A DNA stretch of 64,000 nucleotides from contig NZ_FORI01000005.1 of NCBI RefSeq assembly GCF_900113965.1, forward strand, positions 62,001 to 126,000, given 5' to 3'. Below are positions 1 through 8,525 of the stretch, in pieces. The notes under the pieces are model-generated. The model saw nothing but the letters and a program-made list of their open reading frames with translations. It was not told the DNA's origin and searched no databases. Each line of letters opens with the position of its first letter. The stretch's first letter is position 1. The stretch is from Treponema bryantii. GTDB taxonomy: Bacteria > Spirochaetota > Spirochaetia > Treponematales > Treponemataceae. The translations under genes and the position numbers were made by a program.

Positions 1-1
1 T

Positions 2-922
2 CTTTATCTTATCAAAGAAAAGGTTCCTGCTGTTATGTCCGGACATTTGAGCTTCCCTCTTATTGAAACTTCCGGTGCTCCGGCTTCTCTTTCACGTTAT
101 TTTCTTACAGACCTCTTGAGAAATCAGCTTGGTTATGAAGGCCTTATTATAACTGATGATATGATGATGGTGGGTGCCACAGTATACGCCGGCACAATGT
201 CGAATGCCTTTAAGATGGCTCTTGAAGCCGGTAACGACATTATTCTTTCTTCAACAACTGCAAAACTTAATGAAGCTCTCTGGTATAGAAATCTTGAATT
301 AATGACCACCGATACGACTTTCCGTGAACGTGTAAAGGATGCGGCTCGTCGTGTAATAAAGGCAAAACTTGATTATTTTAAGTCTGGTAATGCAGCTCCT
401 CTTTATCCTGATCCAGATGCAATAGATTCTCATATTCCGGACCGTGAAGGAGAAAAGTTCTTCCTTGAGCAGGCATGCCGTTCTGTTACTGTAGAAAAGC
501 AGGGCTCACTTCCTTTGACTGCAGATAAGGCCGGCCGCGTTTTGTTAATGGGTTCTCTTACAAGTTTCTTTAAAGCTGGAAAGCAGCGCTGGCCAGATGC
601 CGGCGAGTTCCATTACACTTACGAAACTGGTCCGAACGAAACTCAGTGGGTATTAGACAATCTGCCGTCTGTTGCTCCGGGCTATGATACAATCATTATT
701 TCGGTATCGTGTGAAAATCATGTAAAGATTGCTGAATACTTTAAGGGTTCTGGAAAGAGAGTTGTGATTCTTTGTAATATGACTCCAACCCTTACCGAAA
801 AACTTCAGTGGGCAGATTCAATTCTGCTCGGTTACAGCTGGCGCTGTGATTATTCTCTGAAGGCAATGCTTGCTGCAGTTAATGGCGAGTACACACCACA
901 GGGCACTAAGCCCTATAATTAA
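2..922 (+). CDS. Glycoside hydrolase family 3, beta-N-acetylhexosaminidase-like (5' partial)
   Basis: The frame is open to the left edge, so the N-terminus lies outside the window; about 306 residues are visible. The visible part starts late in the GH3 TIM barrel: VMSGHLSFP, then GYEGLIITDDMMM, in which an Asp of the DD pair aligns with the GH3 nucleophile. GH3 enzymes with this motif are mostly beta-N-acetylhexosaminidases of the NagZ type, which remove terminal GlcNAc from glycans or muropeptides; that is family knowledge. The region after about residue 130 looks like an extra alpha/beta domain, so the protein is longer than a minimal NagZ. The stop overlaps the stop of the convergent DTW gene (919-922). 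Substrate and location cannot be decided without the N-terminus. Confidence 0.8.
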   Translation, partial: LYLIKEKVPAVMSGHLSFPLIETSGAPASLSRYFLTDLLRNQLGYEGLIITDDMMMVGATVYAGTMSNAFKMALEAGNDIILSSTTAKLNEALWYRNLELMTTDTTFRERVKDAARRVIKAKLDYFKSGNAAPLYPDPDAIDSHIPDREGEKFFLEQACRSVTVEKQGSLPLTADKAGRVLLMGSLTSFFKAGKQRWPDAGEFHYTYETGPNETQWVLDNLPSVAPGYDTIIISVSCENHVKIAEYFKGSGKRVVILCNMTPTLTEKLQWADSILLGYSWRCDYSLKAMLAAVNGEYTPQGTKPYN

Positions 923-1602
923 TCAAACGTTGGAATCTCTCTCAGTTTATTATATTTCGCATCGTAATTATGGCTGTTCGGGCGGATTCCGAGAATTCTT
1001 TCATTCTCTGCCTGCAATTGGAATTTAATCATCTGTTTGAATGCATTCATCATCGGCTCAGGATCAATGCTCTTGTCGCAAAGTCCGTTTTCCTGCATTT
1101 CTTTAATCAGATAGTAACAGCTTTCAATAGTAGAAATATATTCAGGGCGTGGTTCGTGTTTAAAAGTAAAGATAGAACGATAATCACCATAAAAAGAAAG
1201 GCGTGGCAATTTCAAAAGAAAGTGATTATGTTCAATCAGCTTACGTGCACAGAACCAGGTAGAGTCCAGAATCAAAACAAGTAACTTCTTACCTTTTAAT
1301 ACCTCTCCAAAACCTTCTTTCTTTGCAGTCCAGGCATCTTCTCCCGGATACATCATAACTGGGAAATACTGTGGATCTGCAAGAAGCTCCTGAAGTCTTT
1401 TGTTGTGTTCAAACTCAAAACCAACAAGAATCTCAGAATCTTTAAGAGAAATCTTTGCAATGTGTCCTGTTCCGGTTCTCTGTCTTTTTGCTTCTTTTTG
1501 ATGCATCAGTAAAACAAATTTTATTCCCGGATCAATTTCTTTTGTGTAAGAACAAAGACAGGCTGATTTTGGTTTAAAACAATTGTAACAAAGTTCGCTC
1601 AT
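919..1602 (-). CDS. DTW domain protein, probable tRNA-uridine aminocarboxypropyltransferase
   Basis: The 227-residue protein carries the two signatures of the DTW family: an N-terminal cysteine cluster (C5, C8, C15, C17; CYNCFKPKSACLC), expected to bind zinc, and the D-S-T-W motif near residue 115 (ILDSTWFCARK). Characterised DTW proteins such as E. coli TapT transfer the aminocarboxypropyl group of SAM to uridine in tRNA to make acp3U. Length fits the family. Its start overlaps the end of the upstream hydrolase gene by four bases, so the two are probably co-transcribed leftwards. The exact tRNA position modified cannot be read from the sequence. Confidence 0.85.
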   Translation of the reverse strand: MSELCYNCFKPKSACLCSYTKEIDPGIKFVLLMHQKEAKRQRTGTGHIAKISLKDSEILVGFEFEHNKRLQELLADPQYFPVMMYPGEDAWTAKKEGFGEVLKGKKLLVLILDSTWFCARKLIEHNHFLLKLPRLSFYGDYRSIFTFKHEPRPEYISTIESCYYLIKEMQENGLCDKSIDPEPMMNAFKQMIKFQLQAENERILGIRPNSHNYDAKYNKLREIPTFD

Positions 1603-2345
1603 TTAAGTTCCATCCATGAAGCAATTTCGGCAGCAGTTATACTCTGTTGTTCTTCTGCAGAAATATCAGCAATTCCATCTCCATCCTGATTTCCGTAGCT
1701 TGCAAACTGAGCGTGGTTTCCGCCATTAATTATGATTTCAGTAAGGCCGCTGCCGATTGCCGGAAGTTTTTTCTGATATTTGTGATAGTGTTCAAGATTA
1801 AGAACTTTATCATTGCTTCCATAAAGTGAAAGAACTTTCAGATTTTTTTTAGAGATGTCATGAGTTGAATAAGCAGCAAGAAGAATCAGTCCCTTAAAAT
1901 CCTTTGCATGGCGGGAAATATAAGATGCTGCTATTGCACCGCCTAAAGAATGTCCTGCCATATACCAGTTGTTAATTTCAGGATAAAGAGTTAAGAACTT
2001 TCCTGCGGCCTGCTTATCCATAAAAGCAAAATTCAATGGCATCTTTACAATAAAGCAGGCAGTTTTGTTTTCGGCACAGCGGGTCAAAAGAGGAATGTAT
2101 GCATGATAATCTACAAGTCCGCCCGGATAAAAAATAATTCCTTTTTCTGTGTAATATTCGCCTGCTCCGTTTTTTGGCAGTAATGCGATGTATGATTTGT
2201 CTTCAATAAAATCTATTGTATCGTCAGATTCTGTATAAAATTTTTCAACATTAAATGATGGTGGATAGCTTTTGCAGGAGAAGGTTAGTGCTGTTAATAA
2301 AAAAAAGGCTAGCACCGTTGCTGCCATCAAACGCTTATTTTTCAT
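1599..2345 (-). CDS. Alpha/beta-hydrolase lipoprotein
   Basis: The start at 2345 is chosen because it gives a classic lipoprotein signal peptide: MKNKRL, a hydrophobic stretch, then lipobox LTFSC with Cys24. The frame is open further upstream to 2453, but that extension overlaps the divergent promoter region. The mature part is an alpha/beta hydrolase of the dienelactone-hydrolase/chlorophyllase-like group: oxyanion region IIFYPGGLVDY, nucleophile elbow GHSLGG, acid in YGSNDKV and a His in GGNHAQF. It should be a membrane-anchored periplasmic or surface esterase-like enzyme; the substrate is unknown. The stop overlaps the DTW gene start. Confidence 0.75.
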   Translation of the reverse strand: MKNKRLMAATVLAFFLLTALTFSCKSYPPSFNVEKFYTESDDTIDFIEDKSYIALLPKNGAGEYYTEKGIIFYPGGLVDYHAYIPLLTRCAENKTACFIVKMPLNFAFMDKQAAGKFLTLYPEINNWYMAGHSLGGAIAASYISRHAKDFKGLILLAAYSTHDISKKNLKVLSLYGSNDKVLNLEHYHKYQKKLPAIGSGLTEIIINGGNHAQFASYGNQDGDGIADISAEEQQSITAAEIASWMELK

Positions 2346-2398
2346 ATTAATATAGAATAATATCAGATTTCTTGAAATTATTAAATAAGTAACAGTCA

Positions 2399-2426
2399 TT
2401 GACAAAATTATCATAACTGTCATAAT
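2399..2426 (+). promoter_or_regulatory. Sigma-70-type promoter for acyl-CoA synthetase
   Basis: TTGACA at 2399-2404, a 16-bp spacer and CATAAT at 2421-2426. A Shine-Dalgarno sequence AGAGGTGG follows at 2443-2450, just before the ATG at 2455. Confidence 0.7.
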
Positions 2427-2454
2427 AGCATTAGTTTTTTTTAGAGGTGGCACA

Positions 2455-4167
2455 ATGAATCTTGCCCATGAATATATTAAAGATTATCGCGACTATACTT
2501 CCTATGAGGATTTGAAGGCTAACTGCCGTCTTGTTGCACCGGAGAATTTTAATTTTGCTTATGATATTGTTGATCGTTATGCACGTGAGACTCCGGAAAA
2601 AAGAGCTCTGGTATGGATCGATGATAATTCGGATGAGGCAAAGATTTTTACTTTTGCAGACATCTCACGCGAATCAAAGCGTGCTGCTTACTGGCTTGCT
2701 CAGAAGGGAATTAAAAAGGGCGATATGGTAATGCTTATGCTTCGCCGTCGTTATGAATGGTGGTTCCTTCTTCCAGCCCTTCACAGAATTGGTGCTGTTG
2801 CAATTGCAGCTTCAGACCAGCTTTTGAAAACTGATATTGAATACCGTACAAACGCTGCAGACGTAAAGATGATTATTTCTTACGACAATCCGCACGTTCA
2901 GGAAGAAATTGAAAAGGCAATGGTTAAGTCGCCTACTGTAAAGTATCTTGTTACTGTAGGTCCTGACCGTACTGGCTGGATTAATTTCCACGAAGAATAT
3001 GAAAAGGTAGATCCTGAATTCCCTCGTCCTGTAGGAGAGGCTGCTACTCACAATTCTGATCCTATGCTGATGTACTTTACTTCTGGAACTTCTGGTTATC
3101 CAAAGCTGGTACTTCACGATTTTACATATCCAATCGGACATATCATTACTGCTAAATACTGGCACTGTGTTGTAGATGATGGACTTCACCTTACAATTGC
3201 AGAAACCGGCTGGGCTAAGGCCAGCTGGGGTAAAATCTATGGTCAGTGGATCTGCGGTACAGCACAGTTTGTTTATGATATGAACATGCTCAAGCCGGAT
3301 AAGATGCTTACTTTGATTTCTAAGTACGGCCTTACAACTTTCTGTGCTCCTCCAACAGTATACCGCTTCCTTGTTCGTCAGGATCTTTCTAAATATGATC
3401 TCAGCAAGTGTCAGCGTTTCTCTACTGCCGGCGAAGCTTTGAATGATGAAGTTTATGACAAGTGGCTCGAGCAGACAGGTAAGCGTATTTATGAAGGTTA
3501 CGGTCAGTCTGAATCTGCAGTTATCTGTGGAAACTTTATGGACTTTGCAGATTCTCCTGTACGCCCTGGTTCTATGGGACGTCCAAGTCCAGCTTATGAT
3601 GTAGAAATCTTAAATCCTAATGATAAGCCTGTTCCTAATGGAGAAGTAGGTGAACTTTGTATCCATGTTGATAAAGGTCATCCATTTGGACTTCTTACTG
3701 GCTATCACAAAGATATTTCCCTTACTGCCGAAGCTTTTGACGGTGGTTACTATCATACAGGTGATAACGTTTACCGCGATGATGACGGTTACATCTGGTT
3801 CGTTGGCCGCAAAGACGATATCATTAAATCTTCCGGCTACCGTATCAGTCCATTTGAGGTTGAGTCAATCCTTCAGAAACACCCTGCTGTAATGGAATGT
3901 GCCGTTACTGGTGTTGAAGATGCAAAACGCGGTCAGATTGTAAAGGCAACCATCGTTCTTGTTCCAGCTTATAAGGATAAAGATAAAAAAGAGATGGAAG
4001 TAGAAATCTCTACCTTTGCAAAGGAAAACACAGCAATGTACAAGATTCCTCGAATCTATGAATTTGTTGATGAACTTCCTAAGACAATAAGCGGAAAGAT
4101 TCGTCGTGTTGAAATCCGTGAAAAAGACAAGGGAAAGGATCTTGAAAAAATTAAGCAGGATTTCTAA
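2455..4167 (+). CDS. AMP-dependent acyl-CoA synthetase (medium-chain/ACSM-like)
   Basis: The 570-residue protein is a full-length member of the ANL adenylating superfamily. Visible motifs in order: the P-loop-like YFTSGTSGYPK (about 207-217), EGYGQSES (about 348), the hinge region GRKDDIIKSSGYR (about 451) and the C-terminal PKTISGKIRR with the adenylation Lys near 547. It should activate a carboxylic acid with ATP and load it on CoA. The overall pattern resembles ACSM/medium-chain ligases more than Acs, but the acid substrate is not determinable here. Start is supported by a strong ribosome binding site and its own promoter. lptC begins inside the 3' end of this gene, so readthrough into the lpt genes is likely. 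Confidence 0.88.
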   Translation: MNLAHEYIKDYRDYTSYEDLKANCRLVAPENFNFAYDIVDRYARETPEKRALVWIDDNSDEAKIFTFADISRESKRAAYWLAQKGIKKGDMVMLMLRRRYEWWFLLPALHRIGAVAIAASDQLLKTDIEYRTNAADVKMIISYDNPHVQEEIEKAMVKSPTVKYLVTVGPDRTGWINFHEEYEKVDPEFPRPVGEAATHNSDPMLMYFTSGTSGYPKLVLHDFTYPIGHIITAKYWHCVVDDGLHLTIAETGWAKASWGKIYGQWICGTAQFVYDMNMLKPDKMLTLISKYGLTTFCAPPTVYRFLVRQDLSKYDLSKCQRFSTAGEALNDEVYDKWLEQTGKRIYEGYGQSESAVICGNFMDFADSPVRPGSMGRPSPAYDVEILNPNDKPVPNGEVGELCIHVDKGHPFGLLTGYHKDISLTAEAFDGGYYHTGDNVYRDDDGYIWFVGRKDDIIKSSGYRISPFEVESILQKHPAVMECAVTGVEDAKRGQIVKATIVLVPAYKDKDKKEMEVEISTFAKENTAMYKIPRIYEFVDELPKTISGKIRRVEIREKDKGKDLEKIKQDF

Positions 4168-4774
4168 TCGTCGGTGGTTGAGTAGGGCGAAGCCCGTATC
4201 GAAACCATCGGCTTTTATAGTACTGTGCTTCCTCTTTACCTCTTGTTCCTTAAAATACGCAGAGACCATTAACTCAGAAGATAAAGTTCCAGAATTTGTA
4301 TTTGAAGATACAAAGATGGTTCGTTATGAAGATAACAAACCGTCTCTTGAAGTAACTGCCGGAACTCTTGAACAGTACAAAAACAGCAATGAAACATATG
4401 GTAAAGACATTTCCTTTACTTCTTATAATGATGAAGGAAATGTAGAAACCGAAGGCAGTTGCGGAATCATTTATGCAGACAGCGGTAAAAAGCTTTATGA
4501 ACTATTTGATGATATTAATGTTTATAATGCTCCCGAAAAAATGCGCTTTTATGCTTCGGTTTTAAGATGGAACGGCCAGACAGAACAGCTTACAAGTGGC
4601 CGAAGTGATATGGTAAAAATCGAAAAAGATGATACAATAATGCGTGGAAGCGGTTTTTCTGCCAGCGGAATCAGTAAGACTTTTTCATTCCGTGGAAATA
4701 TAACCGGTACAATAGAAACTAAAGATGAGGAAACTGAAGCAGCAGCAGCAGAGCCTGTTTCTGAAACAGAATAG
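4142..4774 (+). CDS. lptC: LptC-like lipoprotein of the Lpt export system
   Basis: LptC is the bitopic component that passes lipid from LptB2FG to LptA. The protein shows an LptC-type beta-jellyroll with FEDTKMVRYEDNKPSLEVTAG and later GKDISFTSY; it lies directly before lptA and lptB. The start is uncertain: TTG 4142 has AAGGG eight bases upstream and gives MKKLSRISNR; GTG 4106 is the alternative. With TTG 4142 the protein is 210 residues with lipobox LFTSC (Cys35), so it may be lipid-anchored instead of TM-anchored. Residues 11-24, between the basic n-region and the hydrophobic core, are encoded by a dispersed palindrome (4171-4211). The gene overlaps the acyl-CoA synthetase 3' end. Confidence 0.72.
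   Translation: MKKLSRISNRRWLSRAKPVSKPSAFIVLCFLFTSCSLKYAETINSEDKVPEFVFEDTKMVRYEDNKPSLEVTAGTLEQYKNSNETYGKDISFTSYNDEGNVETEGSCGIIYADSGKKLYELFDDINVYNAPEKMRFYASVLRWNGQTEQLTSGRSDMVKIEKDDTIMRGSGFSASGISKTFSFRGNITGTIETKDEETEAAAAEPVSETE
4171..4211. repeat. Dispersed palindrome copy 1, inside lptC signal peptide
   Basis: Outer arms CGGTGGTT and AACCATCG (one G-T type mismatch) enclose GAGTA, a GGGC-gaa-GCCC inner hairpin and GTATCGA. It is the long variant of the repeat family and is read in frame in the n-region of lptC. Confidence 0.8.
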
Positions 4775-5482
4775 ATGAATTCAAAAAAGCGGATTATCAT
4801 TTTTATATCTCTGATTTTTGCTTTCATAGTGCCGCTGTGCGCTGAAAAAATCATCTTTTCTGCTAATAAAATGACTGGCCAGGCTGGTAATTCCAATACA
4901 ACAACAACTCTTTCCGGTAATGCGTATATCAAAACTGAATCAATGGAAATTCAGGCAGATGATGTAGAGCTTTCCGGCGATAATTACCGCTACATAAAGG
5001 CAACTGGTAATATCAATGGTAAAAACCTTAAATCAAAAATGGATTTTACCTGCGATTCCCTTGAGTACGACAGAACAACCAAGATAGCTCTTCTTAAAGG
5101 TAATGTTAGACTTGATGATAAAGATAATGATGTAAAAGCTGAAGCCCAGATTATTGAATATAATCAGGATACAGAAGTTGCAATTCTTCAGGTTCAGATA
5201 AAGCTTACACAAAAAGATAATGTCTGCTCAGGTTCGTATGCAGTTTATTATAAAACAACTCAGCTGCTAGAGCTTTCTGGAAATGCTCAGGTAAAACAAA
5301 AGGATGATGTATTCCGTGCACAGAACATCACCCTTGATATGAATACTCAGGATATTACTCTTGGCGGAAACGTAAAGGGTAAGGTAACAGATACAAAAGA
5401 GCCGGAAGAAGAAAAAACTGACGCTGCAGCAGAAGAAACAACAGAAGCCGCAGAAACTGAGGGGGCAGAAAATGCAGAATGA
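4775..5482 (+). CDS. lptA: LptA/OstA-like periplasmic lipid-bridge protein
   Basis: The 235-residue protein starts on the base after the lptC stop codon. It has a cleavable signal peptide (MNSKKRIIIFISLIFAFIVP, then LCAEK) and repeated OstA-type beta strands such as GNAYIKTESMEIQADDVEL and GNVRLDDKDNDVKAEAQII. LptA proteins polymerise into the periplasmic bridge that carries LPS to LptD. The last 30 residues are an acidic Glu/Ala/Thr-rich tail not needed for the fold. The end overlaps lptB by 11 bases, implying translational coupling. Treponemes are generally held to lack LPS, so the cargo may be another glycolipid; that is inference. Confidence 0.85.
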   Translation: MNSKKRIIIFISLIFAFIVPLCAEKIIFSANKMTGQAGNSNTTTTLSGNAYIKTESMEIQADDVELSGDNYRYIKATGNINGKNLKSKMDFTCDSLEYDRTTKIALLKGNVRLDDKDNDVKAEAQIIEYNQDTEVAILQVQIKLTQKDNVCSGSYAVYYKTTQLLELSGNAQVKQKDDVFRAQNITLDMNTQDITLGGNVKGKVTDTKEPEEEKTDAAAEETTEAAETEGAENAE

Positions 5483-6212
5483 TGCAAATCATACTCTTCG
5501 GGTAACAAGTCTTTATAAGCAGTTTGGCCATAAAAAAGTTGTTCGTGGTGTTGAGTTTTCAATGCAGATGGGTGAAGTTTTAGGACTTCTTGGCCCAAAT
5601 GGTGCGGGAAAAACAACTACCTTCTATATGGTTGTAGGTTTTTATAAGCCAACTGCAGGTGATGTTTTCCTTGATGATAAGTGTATTACCGGCCTTCCAA
5701 TGTATAAGCGTGCAAGACTTGGAATTGCATACCTTCCACAGGAACCGTCTGTATTCAGAAAGTTTACTGTAGAAGAAAATATCTGGTCTATTTTGGAAAC
5801 CCGTAAAGATCTTACAAAAGAAGAAAAGAAATATCGTCTTGAATCACTTATAGATGAGTTTTCAATTGGAAGAATTCGTAAACAGAAAGCATTTACACTG
5901 TCTGGAGGTGAGCGACGCCGTACAGAAATTGCCCGTTCACTTGCTATGGAACCGAAATTCCTTCTTCTGGATGAGCCTTTCGCCGGAATTGACCCTATTG
6001 CCGTTGCAGATATTAAGAGTATGATTCGTCTTCTTGCAAAAAGAGGCATTGGAATCCTCATTACAGACCATAACGTTCGCGATACCCTTGAAATTACCGA
6101 CCGTGCCATCATCGTAAATCAGGGAACTATTATGATTCAAGGTTCCAAACAGGAAATTCTCGAAAGCGAAATAGCCCGTGAAATCTATCTGGGTAAAGAT
6201 TTCAGCATGTAA
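5472..6212 (+). CDS. lptB: LptB-like ABC transporter ATPase
   Basis: The 246-residue soluble ATPase has all ABC motifs: Walker A GPNGAGKTT (about residue 41), signature LSGGERRRTEIARS (about 143), Walker B FLLLDEPFAGIDP (about 163) and H-loop LITDHNVRDTLE. GIDPIAV and the DHNVR H-loop context are typical of LptB. It powers extraction of lipid from the inner membrane through LptF/LptG, which are not in this window. It overlaps lptA and completes the lptC-lptA-lptB set. The next gene, rny, has a separate promoter. Confidence 0.92.
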   Translation: MQNDANHTLRVTSLYKQFGHKKVVRGVEFSMQMGEVLGLLGPNGAGKTTTFYMVVGFYKPTAGDVFLDDKCITGLPMYKRARLGIAYLPQEPSVFRKFTVEENIWSILETRKDLTKEEKKYRLESLIDEFSIGRIRKQKAFTLSGGERRRTEIARSLAMEPKFLLLDEPFAGIDPIAVADIKSMIRLLAKRGIGILITDHNVRDTLEITDRAIIVNQGTIMIQGSKQEILESEIAREIYLGKDFSM

Positions 6213-6219
6213 AATCAGT

Positions 6220-6248
6220 TTGACATCAGACTCTACTTATAGTATTAT
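6220..6248 (+). promoter_or_regulatory. Promoter of rny
   Basis: TTGACA at 6220-6225, exactly 17 bp, TATTAT at 6243-6248. The Shine-Dalgarno AGGAG lies just before the ATG at 6291. This is one of the best consensus promoters in the window. Confidence 0.8.
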
Positions 6249-6290
6249 TGAATCTGAACTATTCTAAAAATTTTACAATAGGAGTGAAGT

Positions 6291-7820
6291 ATGAACATCG
6301 TGTTGTACATAGTTCTCCCTGTTGCTGGAATTGTTCTTGGATGGATTATTCGCTGGATTTATGCCAGATTTCAATTAACAGCTTCTGAGCAGAAGGCAGA
6401 ACGTGTAAAGCAGGATGCAATTCGTGAGGCCGAAGCACAGAAAAAAGAAATTTTGTTAAATGCAAAAGATGAGCTCATTCGTGAACGAAATCAGCAGGAG
6501 CGGGAAAACCGTGAACGCAGAGCCGAAGTGCAGCGCTTCGAAGCAAGGGTAAACAAAAAAGAAGAACTCCTTGATCAGCGTGCAGCGGAATTTGAAAAAA
6601 ACGAAAAAGAACTTGCAGAAAAGAAAGCTGCAATGGTAAAAAAAGAAGAAGAACTTTCTAAACAGGAAGAGCTTTATCGTCAGGAACTTGAAAAGATCTC
6701 TGGTCTTTCTCAGCAGGAAGCAAAAGAGTTGATTATCAAGAACCTTGAGAATGACGCACGTCATGATGCACAGGCTCTTATCAACAAAATTGAGCAGGAA
6801 GCCCAGCTTACTGCCGAAAAGAAAGCAAAAGACATTCTTGTTACCACTATTCAGAGAATTGCACCGGAAACTACCAGTGACATTACAGTAGCCACAGTAT
6901 CATTGCCAAGTGATGAGATGAAGGGACGTATTATAGGCCGTGAAGGACGTAACATCCGTACTCTTGAAACTCTCACAGGTGTAGATATCATTATTGATGA
7001 TACTCCTGAAGCTGTTGTAATTTCATGTTTTGATCCGGTTCGCAAGGAAATTGCAAAGGAATCTCTTGAACGCCTTATTTCTGACGGACGTATTCATCCG
7101 GCAAGAATTGAGGAAATTGTTCAGAAGGTTACTCACGAAATTCAGAACAAGATTTATGAAGAAGGGGAGCGAGCACTTTTCGACCTTGGTATTCACAACA
7201 TGAATACAGATGGAATCCGCGCTCTTGGACGCCTTTACTTCCGTACAAGTTACGGTCAGAACGTTCTTTATCATTCTAAAGAAGTTGCTATGGCTGCCAG
7301 CATGATTGCAGCAGAAATCGGTGCAGACCGTGAAATTGCAAAGCGTGCAGCTATTCTTCATGATATAGGTAAGGGAGCTGAAACAGATAGCGATCAGAAC
7401 CACGCAGAAGTTGGTGCTGAAATGGCACGTAAGATGGGTGAAAGCCAGGTTGTTATTAATGCAATTGCTGCTCACCACAACGACGTTCCAACAGAGTCGC
7501 TTGAAGCTGTTGTTGTACAGATTGCAGATGCAATTTCAGCTGCTCGTCCTGGTGCACGCCGCGAAACAATTGATAACTATGTTAAGCGTCTTGAAAACCT
7601 TGAGGCAATTGCAGAAAGCTTCAACGGAGTTGAAAAGGCCTATGCTATTCAGGCAGGTCGTGAACTCCGCGTTCTTGTTAATAACGAGAAGGTTGCCGAT
7701 GGTGATGTAAAGGAACTTGCACGTAATATTGCAAAGCAGATTGAAAATGATTTGCGATATCCAGGAAGAATCAGACTTACAATGATCCGCGAGACACGAA
7801 TCGTGGAATACGCCCGCTAA
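6291..7820 (+). CDS. rny: Ribonuclease Y
   Basis: RNase Y is a membrane-anchored endoribonuclease that starts mRNA decay. The 509-residue protein has the full domain order: one N-terminal membrane helix (IVLYIVLPVAGIVLGWIIRW), a long charged coiled coil to about residue 190, a KH RNA-binding domain (GRIIGREGRNIRTLE, about 208-222) and a metal-dependent HD domain with ILHDIGKG near residue 355. Length and ending (RETRIVEYAR) match the family. It has its own promoter and a strong intrinsic terminator, so it is probably monocistronic. Confidence 0.96.
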   Translation: MNIVLYIVLPVAGIVLGWIIRWIYARFQLTASEQKAERVKQDAIREAEAQKKEILLNAKDELIRERNQQERENRERRAEVQRFEARVNKKEELLDQRAAEFEKNEKELAEKKAAMVKKEEELSKQEELYRQELEKISGLSQQEAKELIIKNLENDARHDAQALINKIEQEAQLTAEKKAKDILVTTIQRIAPETTSDITVATVSLPSDEMKGRIIGREGRNIRTLETLTGVDIIIDDTPEAVVISCFDPVRKEIAKESLERLISDGRIHPARIEEIVQKVTHEIQNKIYEEGERALFDLGIHNMNTDGIRALGRLYFRTSYGQNVLYHSKEVAMAASMIAAEIGADREIAKRAAILHDIGKGAETDSDQNHAEVGAEMARKMGESQVVINAIAAHHNDVPTESLEAVVVQIADAISAARPGARRETIDNYVKRLENLEAIAESFNGVEKAYAIQAGRELRVLVNNEKVADGDVKELARNIAKQIENDLRYPGRIRLTMIRETRIVEYAR

Positions 7821-7830
7821 TCGGGTACAT

Positions 7831-7864
7831 AAAAAAAATGACCGCCTCGGCGGTCATTTTTTTT
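7831..7864. terminator. Bidirectional intrinsic terminator
   Basis: An A8 tract, stem TGACCGCC, loop TC, stem GGCGGTCA and a T8 tract. It lies between the convergent rny (+) and outer-membrane protein gene (-) and can serve both. Confidence 0.93.
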
Positions 7865-7866
7865 GT

Positions 7867-8442
7867 CTAAAAGTTTGCTGCTAAATATAAAACAATCAGA
7901 TTATCATAAGAATTATTGCCGCGGGGCATGAGGTTCCAGTAGCCGCCAAGAGAAGGCAGGTACTGAGATTTTCCTTCATGGGCAAAGTTGTATTCAACCT
8001 GAACCTTAAATCCGTTACCCCATGGAGTGGTGTCATTATATTCACCAATGCTTTCAACTTTGATATTATCAGCTCTAAAGCCAAGAGTGTAGGCAAGTCC
8101 AAGATTCAAGCCGCCAAGCCCCGGGTATACCTTTATTCCAAGCGGAAAGCTTACATGCAGTTTGCTCGATTTATCTGTAGCATTCCAGGTTATGTCCCAG
8201 AGAGTGTCATTTCCAAGATAAAAGCTGATCTGTTTAAGAACATTAAGATTTACAGAAACTAAACTGCCAATAATAACTCTGTTTCCTTTGTCAATTTCAC
8301 TGCCAGTAGAAACAACAGAATTAGAACCGTAAATAGGAACTCCGGAAGTAAGCCCTGCAGAAAAACTGAAGAGGTTTTCTTTGGCAGAAAGGGTAGTGAA
8401 AGTAAAAAGAGTGATAAAGATAAATGATATATATTTTTTCAT
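7867..8442 (-). CDS. Predicted outer-membrane beta-barrel protein, unknown function
   Basis: The 191-residue protein starts with a signal peptide (MKKYISFIFITLFTF followed by TTLSAKE). The rest is rich in aromatic and alternating polar/hydrophobic residues (LHVSFPLGIKVYPGLG, FKVQVEYNFA) and ends in VLYLAANF, with the terminal Phe common in barrel proteins. The start at 8442 is preferred over 8454 because GGAG sits six bases upstream. I do not recognise a named family; a small surface or periplasm-facing barrel is the inference. Confidence 0.65.
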   Translation of the reverse strand: MKKYISFIFITLFTFTTLSAKENLFSFSAGLTSGVPIYGSNSVVSTGSEIDKGNRVIIGSLVSVNLNVLKQISFYLGNDTLWDITWNATDKSSKLHVSFPLGIKVYPGLGGLNLGLAYTLGFRADNIKVESIGEYNDTTPWGNGFKVQVEYNFAHEGKSQYLPSLGGYWNLMPRGNNSYDNLIVLYLAANF

Positions 8443-8463
8443 GATATTCTCCATAATAGTTTT

Positions 8464-8517
8464 CCTGAACTTGTTTCAGACTCTTTAATTATGTAGATTC
8501 CGAAACAAGTTCGGAAT
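8464..8517. repeat. Palindromic repeat of a second dispersed family (GTCATT type)
   Basis: ATTCCGAA, ACAAG, TTCGGAAT at 8497-8517 is a nearly perfect palindrome; a related half-copy CTGAACTTGTTTCAG lies at 8465-8479. Read on the minus strand the unit is GTCATT, arm, CTTG-type loop, arm, AATCT. A second copy is at 9287-9313. Confidence 0.65.
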
Positions 8518-8525
8518 GACATTTG

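Noticed and set aside
970-1284. Plus-strand frame opposite the DTW gene
   Set aside because: It is an antisense shadow of a well-supported gene, with no family-like sequence or ribosome binding site.
2345-2453. N-terminal extension of the lipoprotein hydrolase
   Set aside because: The extension precedes a perfect lipoprotein signal peptide and runs into the divergent promoter.
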